Below are positions 23,590 through 36,080 of a DNA stretch of 64,000 nucleotides, one piece after another. The stretch covers positions 248,001 to 312,000 of the forward strand of contig CAOLHI010001248.1 of NCBI GenBank assembly GCA_948474755.1, written 5' to 3'. The notes under the pieces are model-generated. The model did no database searches and had not been told where the DNA came from. It saw only the letters and a program-made list of their open reading frames with translations. Both the position numbers and the translations under genes were made by a program. The stretch is from Ctenosaura bakeri. Lineage: Eukaryota > Chordata > Lepidosauria > Squamata > Iguanidae. Every line of letters starts with the position of its first letter. The first letter of the stretch is position 1.

Positions 23590-24396
23590 ATATTAAGGTT
23601 GCACTTTACTTTTAACACTTCTATGAGACTGAATTTCACAGTGCCTTCTTGTATGTGAGTATTTAGAAGTAATCCCTACTGAGTTTAATAGGAATTACTC
23701 TCAGGTAAGGAGAGAAATCTGAAAAACATGCTATTTTCCAGCAAGGACCAAGTGTTTTCATTTGAATGGTTGACTCAGAGGCAAACTATCCAGAGAACTG
23801 GAGCTTGGGAAAAGAGAGCTATATATGTAAGTGGCTTACAGCTCTAAAAGCCTGGTCCCTTTGCATGTTACTCTGTGGGACACAAGTGGGCTCCCAGGAT
23901 TTATGTCCAGCTCTTAAGGCATGCTAAATTGTAACACCAAAAGGGTTGTACACTTTTTCTGTTTTGAAAGAAGGCATGGCAAAAGAATCTTGTGACTCCC
24001 TTTCTGTTTTAACTCCTGATAATCACTTCTATGCAGCTGAGGAAAAGTGACCAAATGTTTGCAAAGTAGTTATAGAAAACTCATAGAGCCAGCAGGAGGC
24101 GATGCCTTTTTGTGCTACATGATGTACAATCAAATTTGCTGTAATAAACAACTGGAGGCACTCTTTAGGACAATAAACAAAGTAGCCAACACTTTCAGTG
24201 GGGATCTAGGCTAAGCACTAGCAAATCAGTTAGCATTTATGAAGCAGAATTGGATGAGCACAAACACAGGAGTTGGGGATGGAATGAGACTTACTGTACA
24301 GTCAGCACTGGGAATGTAAGGAATATTTTCAGATGTTCTTATTCTTGAGGAGAAAGAGTATCTCGAAATGTGGAAGTCTACCATTAAAAAGTACCA
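23211..24396. other. Intron with diverged TCAATGGGACTTACTC-type repeat fragments
   Basis: Two blocks (23236-23300 with TGAATTCAATGGGACATACT and CTCAGGTAAGTAAGC; 23640-23710 with TTAGAAGTAATCCCTACTGA) match a dispersed unit common in lizards. A (TC)n run lies between them. Similar scraps occur near 25180, 26095, 40040 and 53460. Confidence 0.45.
23557..23590. repeat. (TC)n microsatellite
   Basis: About 15 uninterrupted TC units, then one imperfection. Confidence 0.9.
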
Positions 24397-24398
24397 AT

Positions 24399-24559
24399 TT
24401 TGCCGGCATATAAGACGCACCGGTGTATAAGACACACCCCATTTATACACCAGCAAATACTACTTGCTGGTGTATAAGATGAACTGGCATATAAGACACA
24501 TCCCATTTTCAAATAGTATTTTTCAGGAAAAAAAGTGAGTCTTATATGCCAGCAAATAG
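24399..24559. mobile_element. Palindromic TATAAGAC MITE, copy 1
   Basis: The ~160-bp element has inverted ends (TTTGCCGGCATATAAGAC ... GTCTTATATGCCAGCAAA) and repeated GTGTATAAGACACACC units. An internal perfect hairpin is formed by TATACACCAGCAA and TTGCTGGTGTATA near 24443-24478. A second copy is at 52521. It is a non-autonomous DNA element; the superfamily is not identified. Confidence 0.75.
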
Positions 24560-27516
24560 GGTAAGTCAAGTCCCATGAGATCTGTCACATTCCAGAATGC
24601 TTTTGCAAAATTTTCCCATAAAGCTGCTGCAGCAAAACACTAGATGTTGCACCAAAAAGGTTATTGTTTTTGGGAAAGTATTTTTTGCGTGTATGTGTGC
24701 AAAACAAAATGAAACAAAACACAAAATCATGAAAGGTTCACAGAAAAGTTCCAAAATGCAAAAAAAAAAAAAAGAGTCAATAAATTTAAAGAAACTCTCA
24801 CTCAAAAAGGATAAAACTTGCTACATTTTTTCCTGGAATTAAATAAAGGAATATTTTCATTCTGGGTGCATATTCTGGTAGAAGTATCATTCATGAACTG
24901 ATATGAAGATTATAGTAACATCTACTTATTATCCTTGTAATTTATATCAGCTCATCTTCTTGCAATTTATATTATAAATGTATAATTAATTAATTATGGA
25001 ATTAAATATCATCATATCATACCACAAGCACTCTGTGTCAAAAGAACAAGGAATAGAAAGGAAACAGATCCCGAAAGATTTTCACAAAAATGATCCATAG
25101 AATGTCCTAAAGCCAATTGCTAGCCATAGCTAAAACAAACCCACTGAATCAACTGCTGCTGAATGGTGAGTCAACACTTGTGTAAATTCCACTGAATTGA
25201 TGGGCCCACTGTAGTTGGGACTAACAACAGAATTTAGGCCAACATGTGATTAGTGATCCAAAATGGAGAAGGACAGTTTGAATGTGTACCATGTCATCAC
25301 AGAGCAGGAGGTACACTGTCCATATTTTGAGGCTGATGTAAGTTTAAAAGATCATTAGCTCACAGCAACAGGTTGTATAATCAGAGCTCTATGTATGAAC
25401 ATTGATGGAGATTCTCTATCTTCCATGTTATTTCTCTGTGAAATTGACTGAGAAACAAATTGAACATAACAGGAGAATTCTGACACATGGCTATCTAAGG
25501 AAACAAGATACTTTTCCCTCTCAGTTTGATGAAAAGTGCAATATATTTGCAGAGTTTGTCACAGAAAAAAAAAGTTCATTGTTCAATACACTGCTCCTAT
25601 TTTGCTCCTCCATTCCATGAGACTATTTGCACAATATAGTAAGGAGAAATAGGAAGAGGTCATCAGATATCATCTTAGGAGCATATAATTGTAATTGACT
25701 TTTTTTTCCTTAAGAACTGTTAGTCCAACTTGGTGGAGCCAAAAACCTTATGTGTTTCTTTAAAAATCATCATGAAGATAAAACTCTGGGAAGCAGAGTT
25801 CTTCTTACTTATATATCCAATGACAAGAAAAAAACCGAATGTGTTGAAATGCCTCTTTTTGTCACAAATAGTCATTTCCATCACACAGCAGGTTCTGAAA
25901 AGTTTAGGGACACCACAAATAGCTGTGGTTTCCCACTCCCAGCATACAGCCTGGAACTGTAAATATACAGCTAATTGTTAAACAATGGAAAAAGTTCTAC
26001 CAATATTACCACTAGATACAGAGAGGACAAAGTGGTGTGTTGATGTGCAAACCATTGTGCAAGTCAGGATGCAGCGCTATGAACCTGAATACAGTGAAGC
26101 CTACTTCTGAGGAGACACACATAGCACTGCACTATAAACCACAATAAATACAAACACAATGCAGATGAAGGAGGCTATTTTAGAACAGATATGCCAAGTC
26201 TTTGTACAGAGTTAGGATTTACCAGCCAGTCAAAACAAGAAAGGGCATTTACAACAACTATTTTACATACAAGAAAGCAGGTCATTATGTGCTGGTATAA
26301 ACTCAGCACATCCTGATCTTTAGGGTCAGCATTCCTCACCTGGGTTATACCAGACATTTTGGACTACAACCAGCATGGCCAAATGCATTCTAATTAATAT
26401 ATTACAGGGACAAAGATGGGGAAGACCTCCTACCAGATATCCATTTAATTGCAAAGACTGAAGCTCCTTTTCTTGCATCCATGTTATATTAATCATGTCA
26501 GTGGGAAGAAAAACCTTTTAATGGAACATCTAAACCAAATAATGTTTGCCTATGGGAATAGGTTGCCAGATCTTGAAAGCATAACCCCTGTGTACGAGAC
26601 ATTTGTCTGGGTCTCTGCGGGCACCAATCTGTCAGGTGACATCAAATTAGAACCATAACAAAATGAAAATGACTGCTAGCATTCCCACTGAGGTTATATT
26701 TTACCTAATTTTGTTTTGCTAATAACTTATTCAGCATGCACAGTCACTTACTGAAAGTCAACATTGGTAATGAACAGTATTACCAGTTCAATGATAAAGA
26801 GGGCTGGACATAAGCAGAGAAATCAAAGGTGTGGTAAAAAATAGTGAAGTGATCCAAGCATATAGGGAAAGAAAATTAGAGGCTGAAATGTCAATATAGA
26901 TATTATAATCTCCAAGAGCAAGTACAATTGACATGCATTGAACTTAATATAGTACAGATTTGAAGCCTTGCTAGATCTCCTTTTTTACTCAAATATCATA
27001 TTATAACAAATAGAACTGGGAAGAACCCCCTCATACATGCATAATTAAAGAACAGGAAGCTTCTGGGAACCTTTGGAGCCTCTGAATTTGTTTTCAGTAT
27101 CAGGATGGAACCAAACTCCCAGTCTTCTCATACACAAGTCTTCTTCTTGCTACCCGAAGCTTTCTTCATCAAAGCTCCTTTCTGATCTATTACAAATAAC
27201 TCAGAGATCAAATCAGATATGTCGGTCTAGACTAGCACTCCTCAATCTGACCTTCACGGACGTTTTAAACTACAGTCACTGGGATCTGGTCATTCCAAGG
27301 TCAATGGAGAGGTGAATCCACTCTGGCATTTAATCTAAACTATTTTCAAAATAGGCTTCAGCACATTGGAAAGCTCATGTAAAGTTTGGACTAAAACAGA
27401 TTCAGTGTCCTAGTGACATTGGAGCTGCTTGCTTCCACTGACTGCCATCAGCCCTTGCCAACACAGCCAATAGATTTGGAGGGAGTTTACATAGGAAAGA
27501 TTTCCTCATAGAGGTA
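24560..27516. other. Intron, AT-rich, no gene recognised
   Basis: Mostly unique-looking sequence with short A-runs (24760) and scraps of the TCAATGGG-type repeat near 25180 and 26095. Confidence 0.4.
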
Positions 27517-27747
27517 TTGGAAGGGAAATACAGGAAAATTCCCTATGAGAGCCGATTTTGCCCTTGCAACACTGATGCTATAGAAACTATAGCCCATATT
27601 CTCTTGTACTGTCAGTTTTACAGGGATATTCGCCAACAGCTGATTACTCCCCTGCTAACCCAGTTCCCAGGACATTCTGATGTTTTCTATTTACACTATC
27701 TGTCGGATAACCAGGAACAAACTGTTATACTTAAAGTAGCAAAATTT

Positions 27748-27817
<70 letters not shown>

Positions 27818-27955
27818 GTGCAAAATATGCCCTCAAACGATTAACAGTAGTTGATCTGAGTTATCAAAATTATCTGTGTTACTAGTTTCTATGACTGTAT
27901 TTATTTTATTGGTCAATGACTGAAATAAAGTGTTTGTCTGTCTGTCTGCCATAGG
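27517..27955 (+). mobile_element. Non-LTR retrotransposon (LINE) 3' fragment with zinc-knuckle C terminus
   Basis: The frame reads YESRFCPCNTDAIETIAHIL and so on, a C-x-C-x9-H-x4-C motif typical of the C terminus of several LINE polymerases, followed by YRDIRQQL. After the coding remnant the 3' end GACTGAAATAAAG is followed by a short GTCT tail (27930-27950). A (AC)n(AT)n microsatellite has expanded inside the frame without closing it. The copy is 5'-truncated; the clade is not determined. Confidence 0.65.
27752..27810. repeat. (AC)n(AT)n compound microsatellite
   Basis: AC units to 27780, then about 15 AT units. It lies inside the LINE fragment. Confidence 0.92.
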
Positions 27956-29440
27956 AAAGATTCCTTTAAATGGAGAGATCTTAAAACTGAATCTAAGATC
28001 TCCAATATGTCAATCTCGTGCTCTATCACACAGGTTTGAATACCATGCCAGAAGACAGATAGTATATAAACAGAATAAAATAAAATAAAATAAAAAACAT
28101 AACATAACATAATATAACATATTCCCTAGCAAGACTCAAGGCTGCACCAGAAGTTACTTCTATGGCATCATCTGGCTTGTTGTGTGTGGCAGGGGCAGAT
28201 GGGTCTCATGACAAGAACACTTGGAAAAGCGAGATTTAAATAACAAAAACATTTTTTAAAAACCCGCAAAAAGAAAAAAAAGAAGAGATAGTTGCACCAA
28301 CATTTTGTAGCTTTTAACAAACAGCTTAATTTGTTTGTCAGAAAAAATTGTATCTTACACATCTTATGCTCTAAAATTTCACAGATGAAACCTAGGACAT
28401 GCATGACCAAGCAACGTCAGAGCATGGTCAAGATGGCAAAAGTTATTAATGAGAAAGCATACACAAGCTGGTTTGCTTTTGTCTGAGCCTACTCAAAATG
28501 ACAAGATTCTGGCTCCTCATCTCCACTCCCACCTGTTGAGTTAAATGAGCACAAACTAGTTTTGCACTTTACATTCCGTCTATAACAACTGAAGTAAGGT
28601 GAAGACAAAGGCAAAGTGGAAAGAAGGAAGAGCTGGGACATTTTTAAAAAGCTGAAATAGTGGGACAGCAGAGGCTTAATTGGGACTGTCCCTGCCAAAG
28701 GGCAGTTGGACAGTATGAAATTATTGCTTGGCATGTTCTCTCCTCTAACTCATTCAGCTGTAATCGTGACACCATCTCCCCGGTCCACTAGCATTTTTAA
28801 AAAAAAATCCTATCCCTAGTGTTTATTCTGCATCAGGACTTGCAAGGACCAAAATACTTTCCAGGTCAACAGAGACAGCAACAGCACAGGACACAATGCC
28901 TGTTGCAACTGAAGGAACCTTTTTCATGGCATAAAAATGTATAAATAATTCAGTTTTAACAATGAATTGACAAACCAGAGCAGTAGAAGTATTTAGATAT
29001 GAGCAGTTTGTCAATATATCCAGCCTTTGACCTTCTCAGGTTGGCCGCGCCTTGCTGTGATTCTCCAAACCACATAATTAACCAGGACATAAATGCTAAC
29101 TCTCTATATATGCCCAATTCAAGCCACTTCAAATTTCTCCTAGAAATCTTTGAGCTACAGCATTCTTTAAAGAGCCAAACCAAAACCAATATATCCTAAA
29201 GAACGGACACACACTTGCTGCTTTGTACAAGTCTCTGTTTCTCCAAAATGTGTTCAATTATGCCTACAGGTCATGATTATGATTACATTTGAATAAATTA
29301 ACTCTCATCCAGGTCCTTGAAGACTTTCAGGTACAGCAGCATAATTTGGAAAACACAGCAAAAATTAAAAAGAAAAAAACCTATTTCACCATTTATGTCC
29401 AATAGAGAATATATTACTTTTCCTTAGAGTGCTACTTTGT
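27956..29440. other. Intron without recognised genes
   Basis: Contains a pentanucleotide repeat at 28074-28120 (AAAAT then AACAT units). Nothing else is identified. Confidence 0.4.
28074..28120. repeat. (AAAAT)n(AACAT)n microsatellite
   Basis: Four AAAAT-type units grade into three or four AACAT units. Confidence 0.85.
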
Positions 29441-29640
29441 TATTTGGAGTTTTACCACTTGAATATTTATTGATATTAAGCACAGACATCTAATTAGTTT
29501 TGTTTTTGCAATGTAAACATTAGTGCTTTGCAACACATAATGACAATAATAGTCAATTAATTTGCTTCACTGTCCTCTGGTGGATAGCGTCAACACAACA
29601 TACCTGTGTGCCAAAGACTCCCTCAGCTTGCCAGAAAGTG
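29440..29640. other. Candidate conserved non-coding element
   Basis: Sequence of complex composition with homeodomain-like cores (ATCTAATTAG, TCAATTAATTTGC), free of repeat hallmarks, ending in TCCTCTGGTGGATAGCG, which resembles part of a CTCF core. Conservation cannot be tested here. Confidence 0.3.
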
Positions 29641-29835
29641 TCAGTTGTGTCTATAAAAAGCACTTCACAATCACTTTACATCAATATGATTGGTAGATTA
29701 AAAAAAAATTACACAGAAACACATATACACAATGTTAATGAAGGTGTGTGTCAGAGTGTATACCTGAGTAGCTTTTTGAAAAGATGATTCGGTTGACATT
29801 TTGGTTCACAGTGTTCACTGTCTGTACAACTAATC

Positions 29836-29940
29836 AAAGGTGCTCAAGTTGACCTTTAAAGCCTTTAATGTCCTGGGTCCTGAGTACCTCAGGGCGGTCT
29901 ATTCCAAGGTTGTGGTGGCTGAGACACATCACTCTCAAAT
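29836..29940 (+). mobile_element. L2-like LINE polymerase fragment
   Basis: The frame LKLTFKAFNVLGPEYLRAVY resembles the block (LKAL-GLGPEYLRD) upstream of the LWNSLP motif in L2/CR1-type polymerases. It is very short and decayed. Confidence 0.4.
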
Positions 29941-30595
29941 TTAATTGGAAGCACACTTCTTCCTGAGTGAACACTTCATAGTACCCATACAGAGAGACAG
30001 GGAAATAATCCATCCTCAGAGATCACCTCTGTACTTCTCTACAGCTTTCTGCTTTGTCCCTCTACTTTAAGGTCCAAATGTTTTATATACTCCCTACATT
30101 TTTTTTCTTTTCACTGCTTCTAAACTGCTGTGGCCTTGACATACAAAAGAAGCAAAACTTATAAAATTAAAATGTTTCACCTCCCTACCATTATCGTTTG
30201 GAGACATGTCTATATAATTTCTGAAGATGATTTTTAAAGTTTTGCAAGTATAAGTATATTGAATTTTCTTCCTTACATGTATACCTTTTTATTTGATTCA
30301 CTGTATTAATTTCTGTTAATTCTATTTTATGTAGAAGTTCACATATGCACAAGCAATTTTTGTACTGGTTCAATACATGGTTTTTAAAAGTTACTAATAT
30401 GACATACATTGCATCTCTTTTCTTAATGGAGGCTAATGTGACAAAGTTGTTTTGGGGTTAGCTATTTGAAATGCCAGTGAAACTTAATGGCTGGTTGCTA
30501 GGCAACAGGTTTAGCACCTCAAGAATGAAACCTAGTACAGTGGTGTGTGTGGGAGAATCTTATGGATGAGATGAATTCTATATAGGGCAAAGGGG
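29941..30595. other. Intron without recognised elements
   Basis: Nothing identifiable was seen. Confidence 0.4.
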
Positions 30596-30596
30596 T

Positions 30597-30636
30597 TTGT
30601 GTGTGTGTGTGTGTGTGTGTGTGGTGTGGTGTGTGT
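30597..30636. repeat. (GT)n microsatellite
   Basis: About 12 GT units followed by GTGTG-GTGTG pentamers. Confidence 0.9.
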
Positions 30637-30719
30637 TTTGAGCCTTCAGTTGTCATGGGCCAGGAGTCAGTTTCTCTAGGTGAACAGCAGCCTGGAAGAA
30701 GGACAAAGAGATACAATCA

Positions 30720-31060
30720 CACCAGGAAGAGAGCCAGCTGGCTCCAGCCTTTGTAAGGAAGGCAGAGGGACAGTGGCTCAATGCCAGAAACAACACATTT
30801 GCTAGAAGTTTGCTAGCCCTTGCCTTTATGTGCGCTACAGACTTCCTACTCTTTAGCTGCTTTCCTTCTCTGACTTTTGGACTGTCTTACCTTGTAGCCC
30901 ACTGGATTTATGACCTGTGGACCAACACTTGACTTCACTTCAGTTTCACCCTGACCAGGCATGCTTTATTGGATTGCTAAGCTGTATCCATTTGTCTGCT
31001 GAATATCTTGGCACTCTGCTGCCTGACAACAGACAGCGAGCACCTACAACATCAGTGAGA
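30720..31060 (+). mobile_element. Possible LTR-like fragment (low confidence)
   Basis: A run of TTTTGGACTGTC, CTTGACTTCAC and CTGCTGCCTGACAAC words resembles the 3' halves of squamate LTRs, and the block at 16.6 kb. No ends or duplications were found. Confidence 0.25.
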
Positions 31061-33190
31061 ACTAGTTAAAGAGAGGGTGGCTTCATTTGTGATTAAGCAG
31101 CTAAGGAAAAGACAGGGGGAACTGGTATCTGAAGCAGGAATTTATTGTCCAAAGTCAGATGTTTAATGTAGGACTGTATGATAACTGAACTCTAACAAGA
31201 TATTTTATTTCCACTGTTACTATAATAAATGCTAAAGTTTGTTTTATAACCACTGAGCTGGTCATCTAAACTCACTGTAATAAAGAGAACACATAACCTT
31301 AAATAAACACTTTGGTTCTGAGGAAAAAATAAAATTCTAGCCCTGTTACACAAAGGTTGTGATAAAAGGGTGGAGTCAAGGCAAAGTGATAGTGACAGGG
31401 TGCCTTATTGGATTAGAACTGTCATACCAATCTGAGGGAGAATAATGGGCTACCACAGCCACATAAATGATCTTTGACCAAAATGCCTAATTTATGGGAT
31501 AAAGCTTTCTTCCTCCTCCTCTTGTACAACAACAACTACTACTTCTACTTCATCTTCCTCCTCCATTACTATTACTACTACTTCTAACATCCTGAGACTT
31601 GATCTCCCCATCATATCTGGTTTTATCAGTGATTTCCACTAGTTTTTGCTTCTGGAAGAAGTCATTACCTACAGTACAGTTGTTTTAATGAGTTCTCTCA
31701 TTTCAGTGATACTGATGGACAGCTACAGCAGGTGTAATCTGCTCATTAAATTGCTCCTTACTCAAAAATACAGTAGAAAAGTATCTGCTGTGATTAGAGG
31801 TAAGAAAATCATTTACACCAAACCAGAGGTCAAAAGAGGAAACCCATCTGCGTAAAATCTAATAGATATGCAGGGATAGTAGACTTGGACCAGATAACAC
31901 CTAAAGTAAAGGGCATCTGAACCATTGTAACTTTAAGGAGGCATATAAATAGCATCACGTGAGCTTTTTGTTATTAGCTTCTCATAGCAGAGTAGAATGA
32001 TTATCTGACAGAAATGCATCCCTGGCACACTGTTGGCAAACATAAAGCCCCCTCCCTTATCCTTGAGATATAAAGGGAAGGAGAGAGAGAGAGAAAAGCA
32101 ATGTGGCAGCACCCTGAAGACTAACTGGTTTTTATTTTAGCATATAATATTTTATGCTACCCACTTCTTATTTATCCTGCCCACTTTTTTTGGAATCAAT
32201 ACTCAACAAATGTCTTGTGGGATTTTTTTATATGCTCTTTTTTTTTTTTTTTTTTAGCACATCTACTTGAAGAGCAGCTCGGACATGTTCAACTGAATTA
32301 ACATATTAATAACTGAAATATTCAGAGGCCAGACATGTTCTGCAGTCTGAAGTCATGATTTACATGATGACAGTAAGACACAGAGCATAGTCTCTCAGAG
32401 TGTTTACAAAATGTGTCACTCATGCAATATATTGGCACTAAGTGGGCAGCATTATTGCCAGAATCATCTCATTCTTGTTTTGACAGTGATAATCATGGTT
32501 TAAATTAATCCTTAATTGAGCAACATTTTCTTGCTGATGCAACAATCTACCAGGGGGGTCCTCCTTCACTTCAATGAAGGGAATCATTCTAATGTATTAC
32601 AGAATTAATGTTCTAGATTCCAGCTACACCCTTTGTTGCTCTTCCATGTTCTTCCCTGCTGGATAGGGTTGCCAGAGTGAAAACTGGAAAGGGCCCCTGT
32701 GCATTTAATAGCTCTATAGAGTAAAGAATTCCAGCAAGTATTCTTTAGTACCTAGCTGTGTGACAGGCAACACCTTCTTAAATGTCCACTTCTACGTGAC
32801 CATTAAAGATACAAGAGCCATCTTCAGCATTCAGTCTGACAACCTTATTGCCAGCATATGCAACTCTGAAAGTTACTTACACACATACCATTAATGCACT
32901 TACAATAGACAGGGTCTTCTCTATGGTGATGCCCTGACTTTAGAATACTTTTTTGAAGGAGATTTAATAGCCATCAACCCTGCTTTCTTTCCAGTGCCAA
33001 ATCAACATGTTCCCATTTAGCCAAGTAAGTAATAGTTTAATCAATTTTAATTGATGATTTAATTGATTCATTTGTATCCTGGTTGAATTGTTGTAATGCT
33101 GCATATTATGTAATTTTAACATTGTCATTGTTTGAGGGTTTTGGAATTACTTTGTCTCTTGTAGATAAAGGATGATTTATACAATTATAA

Positions 33191-33238
33191 ATACATACAT
33201 ACATACATACATACATACATACATACACACATACATAC
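33191..33238. repeat. (ATAC)n microsatellite
   Basis: About eleven tetranucleotide units with one CACA imperfection near the end. Confidence 0.9.
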
Positions 33239-33723
33239 TCAACGTGCTAGACTGGATGAGTGAGGGCAACACCATACTTTCCCAAACCTGATCTTTTGAT
33301 TCATTACTTCAGAAAGGAATCTCTAAAGTAGGAGATACTTCAATGTTCCTTGTGTATAACAGCATAATGCATGCAGCCAGTCATTACAGTTTTCAACTTT
33401 TAGAGACACTGAGGTAGTATACCTTCCTGAATGTATTTCCACAAATAACTATCTTACTGTAAGATCAATAAATACACAGGGCACAGACGTGTTTTGAGAA
33501 CAATTTTATGTTAGCCAGTTCCAAATCCTTCTAAGTTAAATGACATTGTTCACATACATAAAATTACTAACTGTTCAGGGGATTTGAATTAGCCTAAACA
33601 ATGCATGCCACTAATAAGCAAATCCTTAGTGGGTGAAAGAGCTGTTCAAAACGGATTTAAATTTGCAATACACAGACACTGTTTTAAAATTAATCTATTT
33701 TTTTTAAATGACAGAAAAGAAAA

Positions 33724-33781
33724 CTTTTTTTCTCTTTCTCTCTCTTTCTCGCTCCACACACACACACACACACACACACAC
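33724..33781. repeat. (TC)-rich tract joined to (CA)n microsatellite
   Basis: A TTTCTC-rich stretch leads into about 13 CA units. Confidence 0.85.
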
Positions 33782-34365
33782 TTTGCTAATCCTTCCTCTT
33801 TATTTTCTATTGCTGTACTGAAGTTGCTGACTTGGTAAAATTAAGTCTCTCTATCATCTTTATTATGTTTGTTAAACCCATAAAGACAGGGATACAAATC
33901 TTGCTGCTAACTTTGTACTCGTTGCTCTTGACACAGGAGTTTAAAGTTAATGAGACTTCTTCCAGTCACAGCAGGGCTTAAAATAAAAAATAAAAAAATA
34001 AAAAATTCAAAATCTTCTGTTTGAATTCAAAAATCATTTTGAATTCAAACATAAGATTAAACATCTTCCCAGAGCAGAGAAACACATTCAGCCTCCGAGC
34101 AGTGCTGGCACAAGACATTTTGGTGCCTGAGGTACAAGACAAGATGGCAGTCCCTGCCCATCAATATATAGAAGCCAACTAGAATGGGAGCCAAACTGTA
34201 CTTCTACAATGGTGATAGGACAGCATCTTTCACCTTGATATATTGCAGGGCTCCTGGCTACTTGTATGTGAGGGCAGGGAGTAGCACACACAGCCTTATC
34301 CATCAGCAGAGGGAAACAATAACCTGATCACATGGCAACAGCTAACAGAAAGGACTTGCTATGGT

Positions 34366-34597
34366 GGCAGTGTGTCTGCAACTTATTTCCAATTTATAGT
34401 GACCCTAAAGCAAGCCTATCCTGAAATTTTCCTCATAAGATTTGTTCAGAGGAGGTTTATCTTTGCCTTTCTCTGAGGCTGAAAGACTGTGACTTGCACA
34501 GTGCTGCCCAATAGGTTTCCTTGGCCAAGCAAGGATTTGAACTCTCGTCTCTAGAATCAAAGTCAAATGCTCAAACCACTACACCATGTTGGCTGTA
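34366..34597 (-). mobile_element. tRNA-derived SINE (Sauria-SINE-like)
   Basis: On the minus strand the head reads AACATGGTGTAGTGGTTTGA with B-box remnant GAGTTCAAATCC. The body contains AGGCAAAGATAAACCTCCTC and the 3' end CACTATAAATTGGAAATAAG. It lies directly beyond the 3' end of the LINE fragment on the same strand. Confidence 0.82.
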
Positions 34598-34609
34598 ATA
34601 GAGAGGACT

Positions 34610-35260
34610 TTGTTGTTAACTGCCTTCAAGCTGACTTTCACTTATAGTAACCCTATGGATGAGAGACTTCCAAGTCAGCTTGTTATCAACAGTCCTGTTC
34701 AGGTCTTGCAGACTGGTGGTTGTGGCTTCATTAACTAAGTCTTTCCATCTATAAGGCAATCTGCTTCTTTTCTTACTGCCTTCTACCTCACCAAGCATCA
34801 TTGCCTTTTCTAGTGAGTCATGTCTGCTCATGATAGGGCCAAAGTATGACAATCTCAGTTTATTCATCTTGGCCTCCAGGGAGAGTTCTGGTTTGATTTG
34901 CTCTAGGATCCAGATATTTCTCTTTCAATCAGTCTATGGTATCCATAGAAGTCTTCTCCAGAAGCAAATTTTGAATGAGTTGATTTTCTTCCTATCAGCT
35001 TTCTTCACTGTCCAGCTCTCACAACCACACATAGAAATTGGAAATATGATGACACAGTCAACCCTAACATTAGTATTCAATGATATATCTTGACACTTTA
35101 GGATCTTATATAGCTCATTCGCAATTACCCTTCCAAGTCCTAGTCATCTGATTTCTTGACTGCAGTCTCCATTTTGATTAATGACTGACCCACCTCATTC
35201 TATTTTGCACTGCCCCAAATTATATTGGTCTTAATTTCTGTGTCTTTCAAAAAAGCAAAA
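34610..35260 (-). mobile_element. BovB/RTE-like LINE 3' fragment
   Basis: On the minus strand a broken frame reads MNKLRLSYFGPIMSRHDSLE then KAMMLGEVEGSKKRSRL and SLIHRVTISESQ. This matches the KL-YFGHIMRR-DSLEK-MLG-VEG-RRRGR block and the LIHRV end of BovB-type polymerases. Upstream parts contain stop codons and frameshifts. The 3' end CATAGGGTTACTATAAGTGA is the type of tail shared with the SINEs here. Confidence 0.65.
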
Positions 35261-35800
35261 AAAGGGAGTGGTCAATGTTTGTCACATTGAATATGTATGT
35301 TTCCTACAAGAACCCTGTCAGGAAAAAAAAATGCCATCTCTCTAGCAGCACTGCCTGGTAGGCTAGTCATATAGATATACAATGGCTTGGGCCCTGAAAA
35401 CCACAAGCAGAAAGAAGCTGACTGGGGGAAGGTTGAAACAGCCTGTATCACAGTGAAACCGCTTCACTTTCTCAGCTTGGTGTGACATAAGGTGTGTCTA
35501 TGCCTATGATTTTATATGTGCTATGGCACATTCTCACTCCCAAGTTACTAAGGAAATTAATGACTTATCAGATTCATGTGTTTGCCCACCCTCAGACGCT
35601 CACATCTACAAAGTGTGCATGGCCTGACACAGTCAAGACATGAATATGAAACAAATGGAGCATGGGTCTGTATATTGCAGGTATGCCAGAGTATGAAAAG
35701 AAGACTCACAAATGTTCTCATCTCGATTTAGAAAGCAGACAATGACTGTGAGATTATTCACAATGCGGAGCTTTTTAGTTTCTTTTCTTTTTCTTCTTTC
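35261..35800. other. Intron without recognised elements
   Basis: Ends in a (CTTT)-rich and poly-T tract (about 35776-35826). Nothing else is identified. Confidence 0.4.
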
Positions 35801-35825
35801 TTTCTTTCCTTTTTTTTTTTTTTTT

Positions 35826-36080
35826 GGCAAAAAAATATTTTTGGGGCAAAAAATAAAACCTTGAAGATTTCCAAAAATAAATTTAAAAACCTCTTAACAT
35901 TTTTATGCATTGAACAGTGCAAAATGCATTGCTTTCTTGGCAAGACGTTAAGGTTTGTGCAAAAACCCATTTTCTGCACAAAAATGATGCTTTTTGCAGA
36001 ACCGAATTTTTCACAAAATTGTCCCAGAGTGTGAACAATTGTTGAAAAATGGGCAAAAATCTTCAGAGCCTCCACCACTG
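35826..36080. repeat. AT-rich repeat with TTTTGCACAAAA units
   Basis: Imperfect palindromes recur: TTTGTGCAAAAAC, TTTCTGCACAAAAATG, TTTTTGCAGAACC, TTTTTGGGGCAAAAAA. The pattern is like the blocks at 1, 39.95, 46.95 and 48.77 kb. Confidence 0.5.

Larger units (their letters stand above)
31061..34360. other. Intron, mostly unrecognised
   Basis: Contains an imperfect pyrimidine/trinucleotide tract at 31508-31590, a 17-base T-run near 32240, an (ATAC)n run, a (CA)n run and a fragment of a dispersed repeat near 32103 (GCACCCTGAAGACTAACTGG). No gene is seen. Confidence 0.4.
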
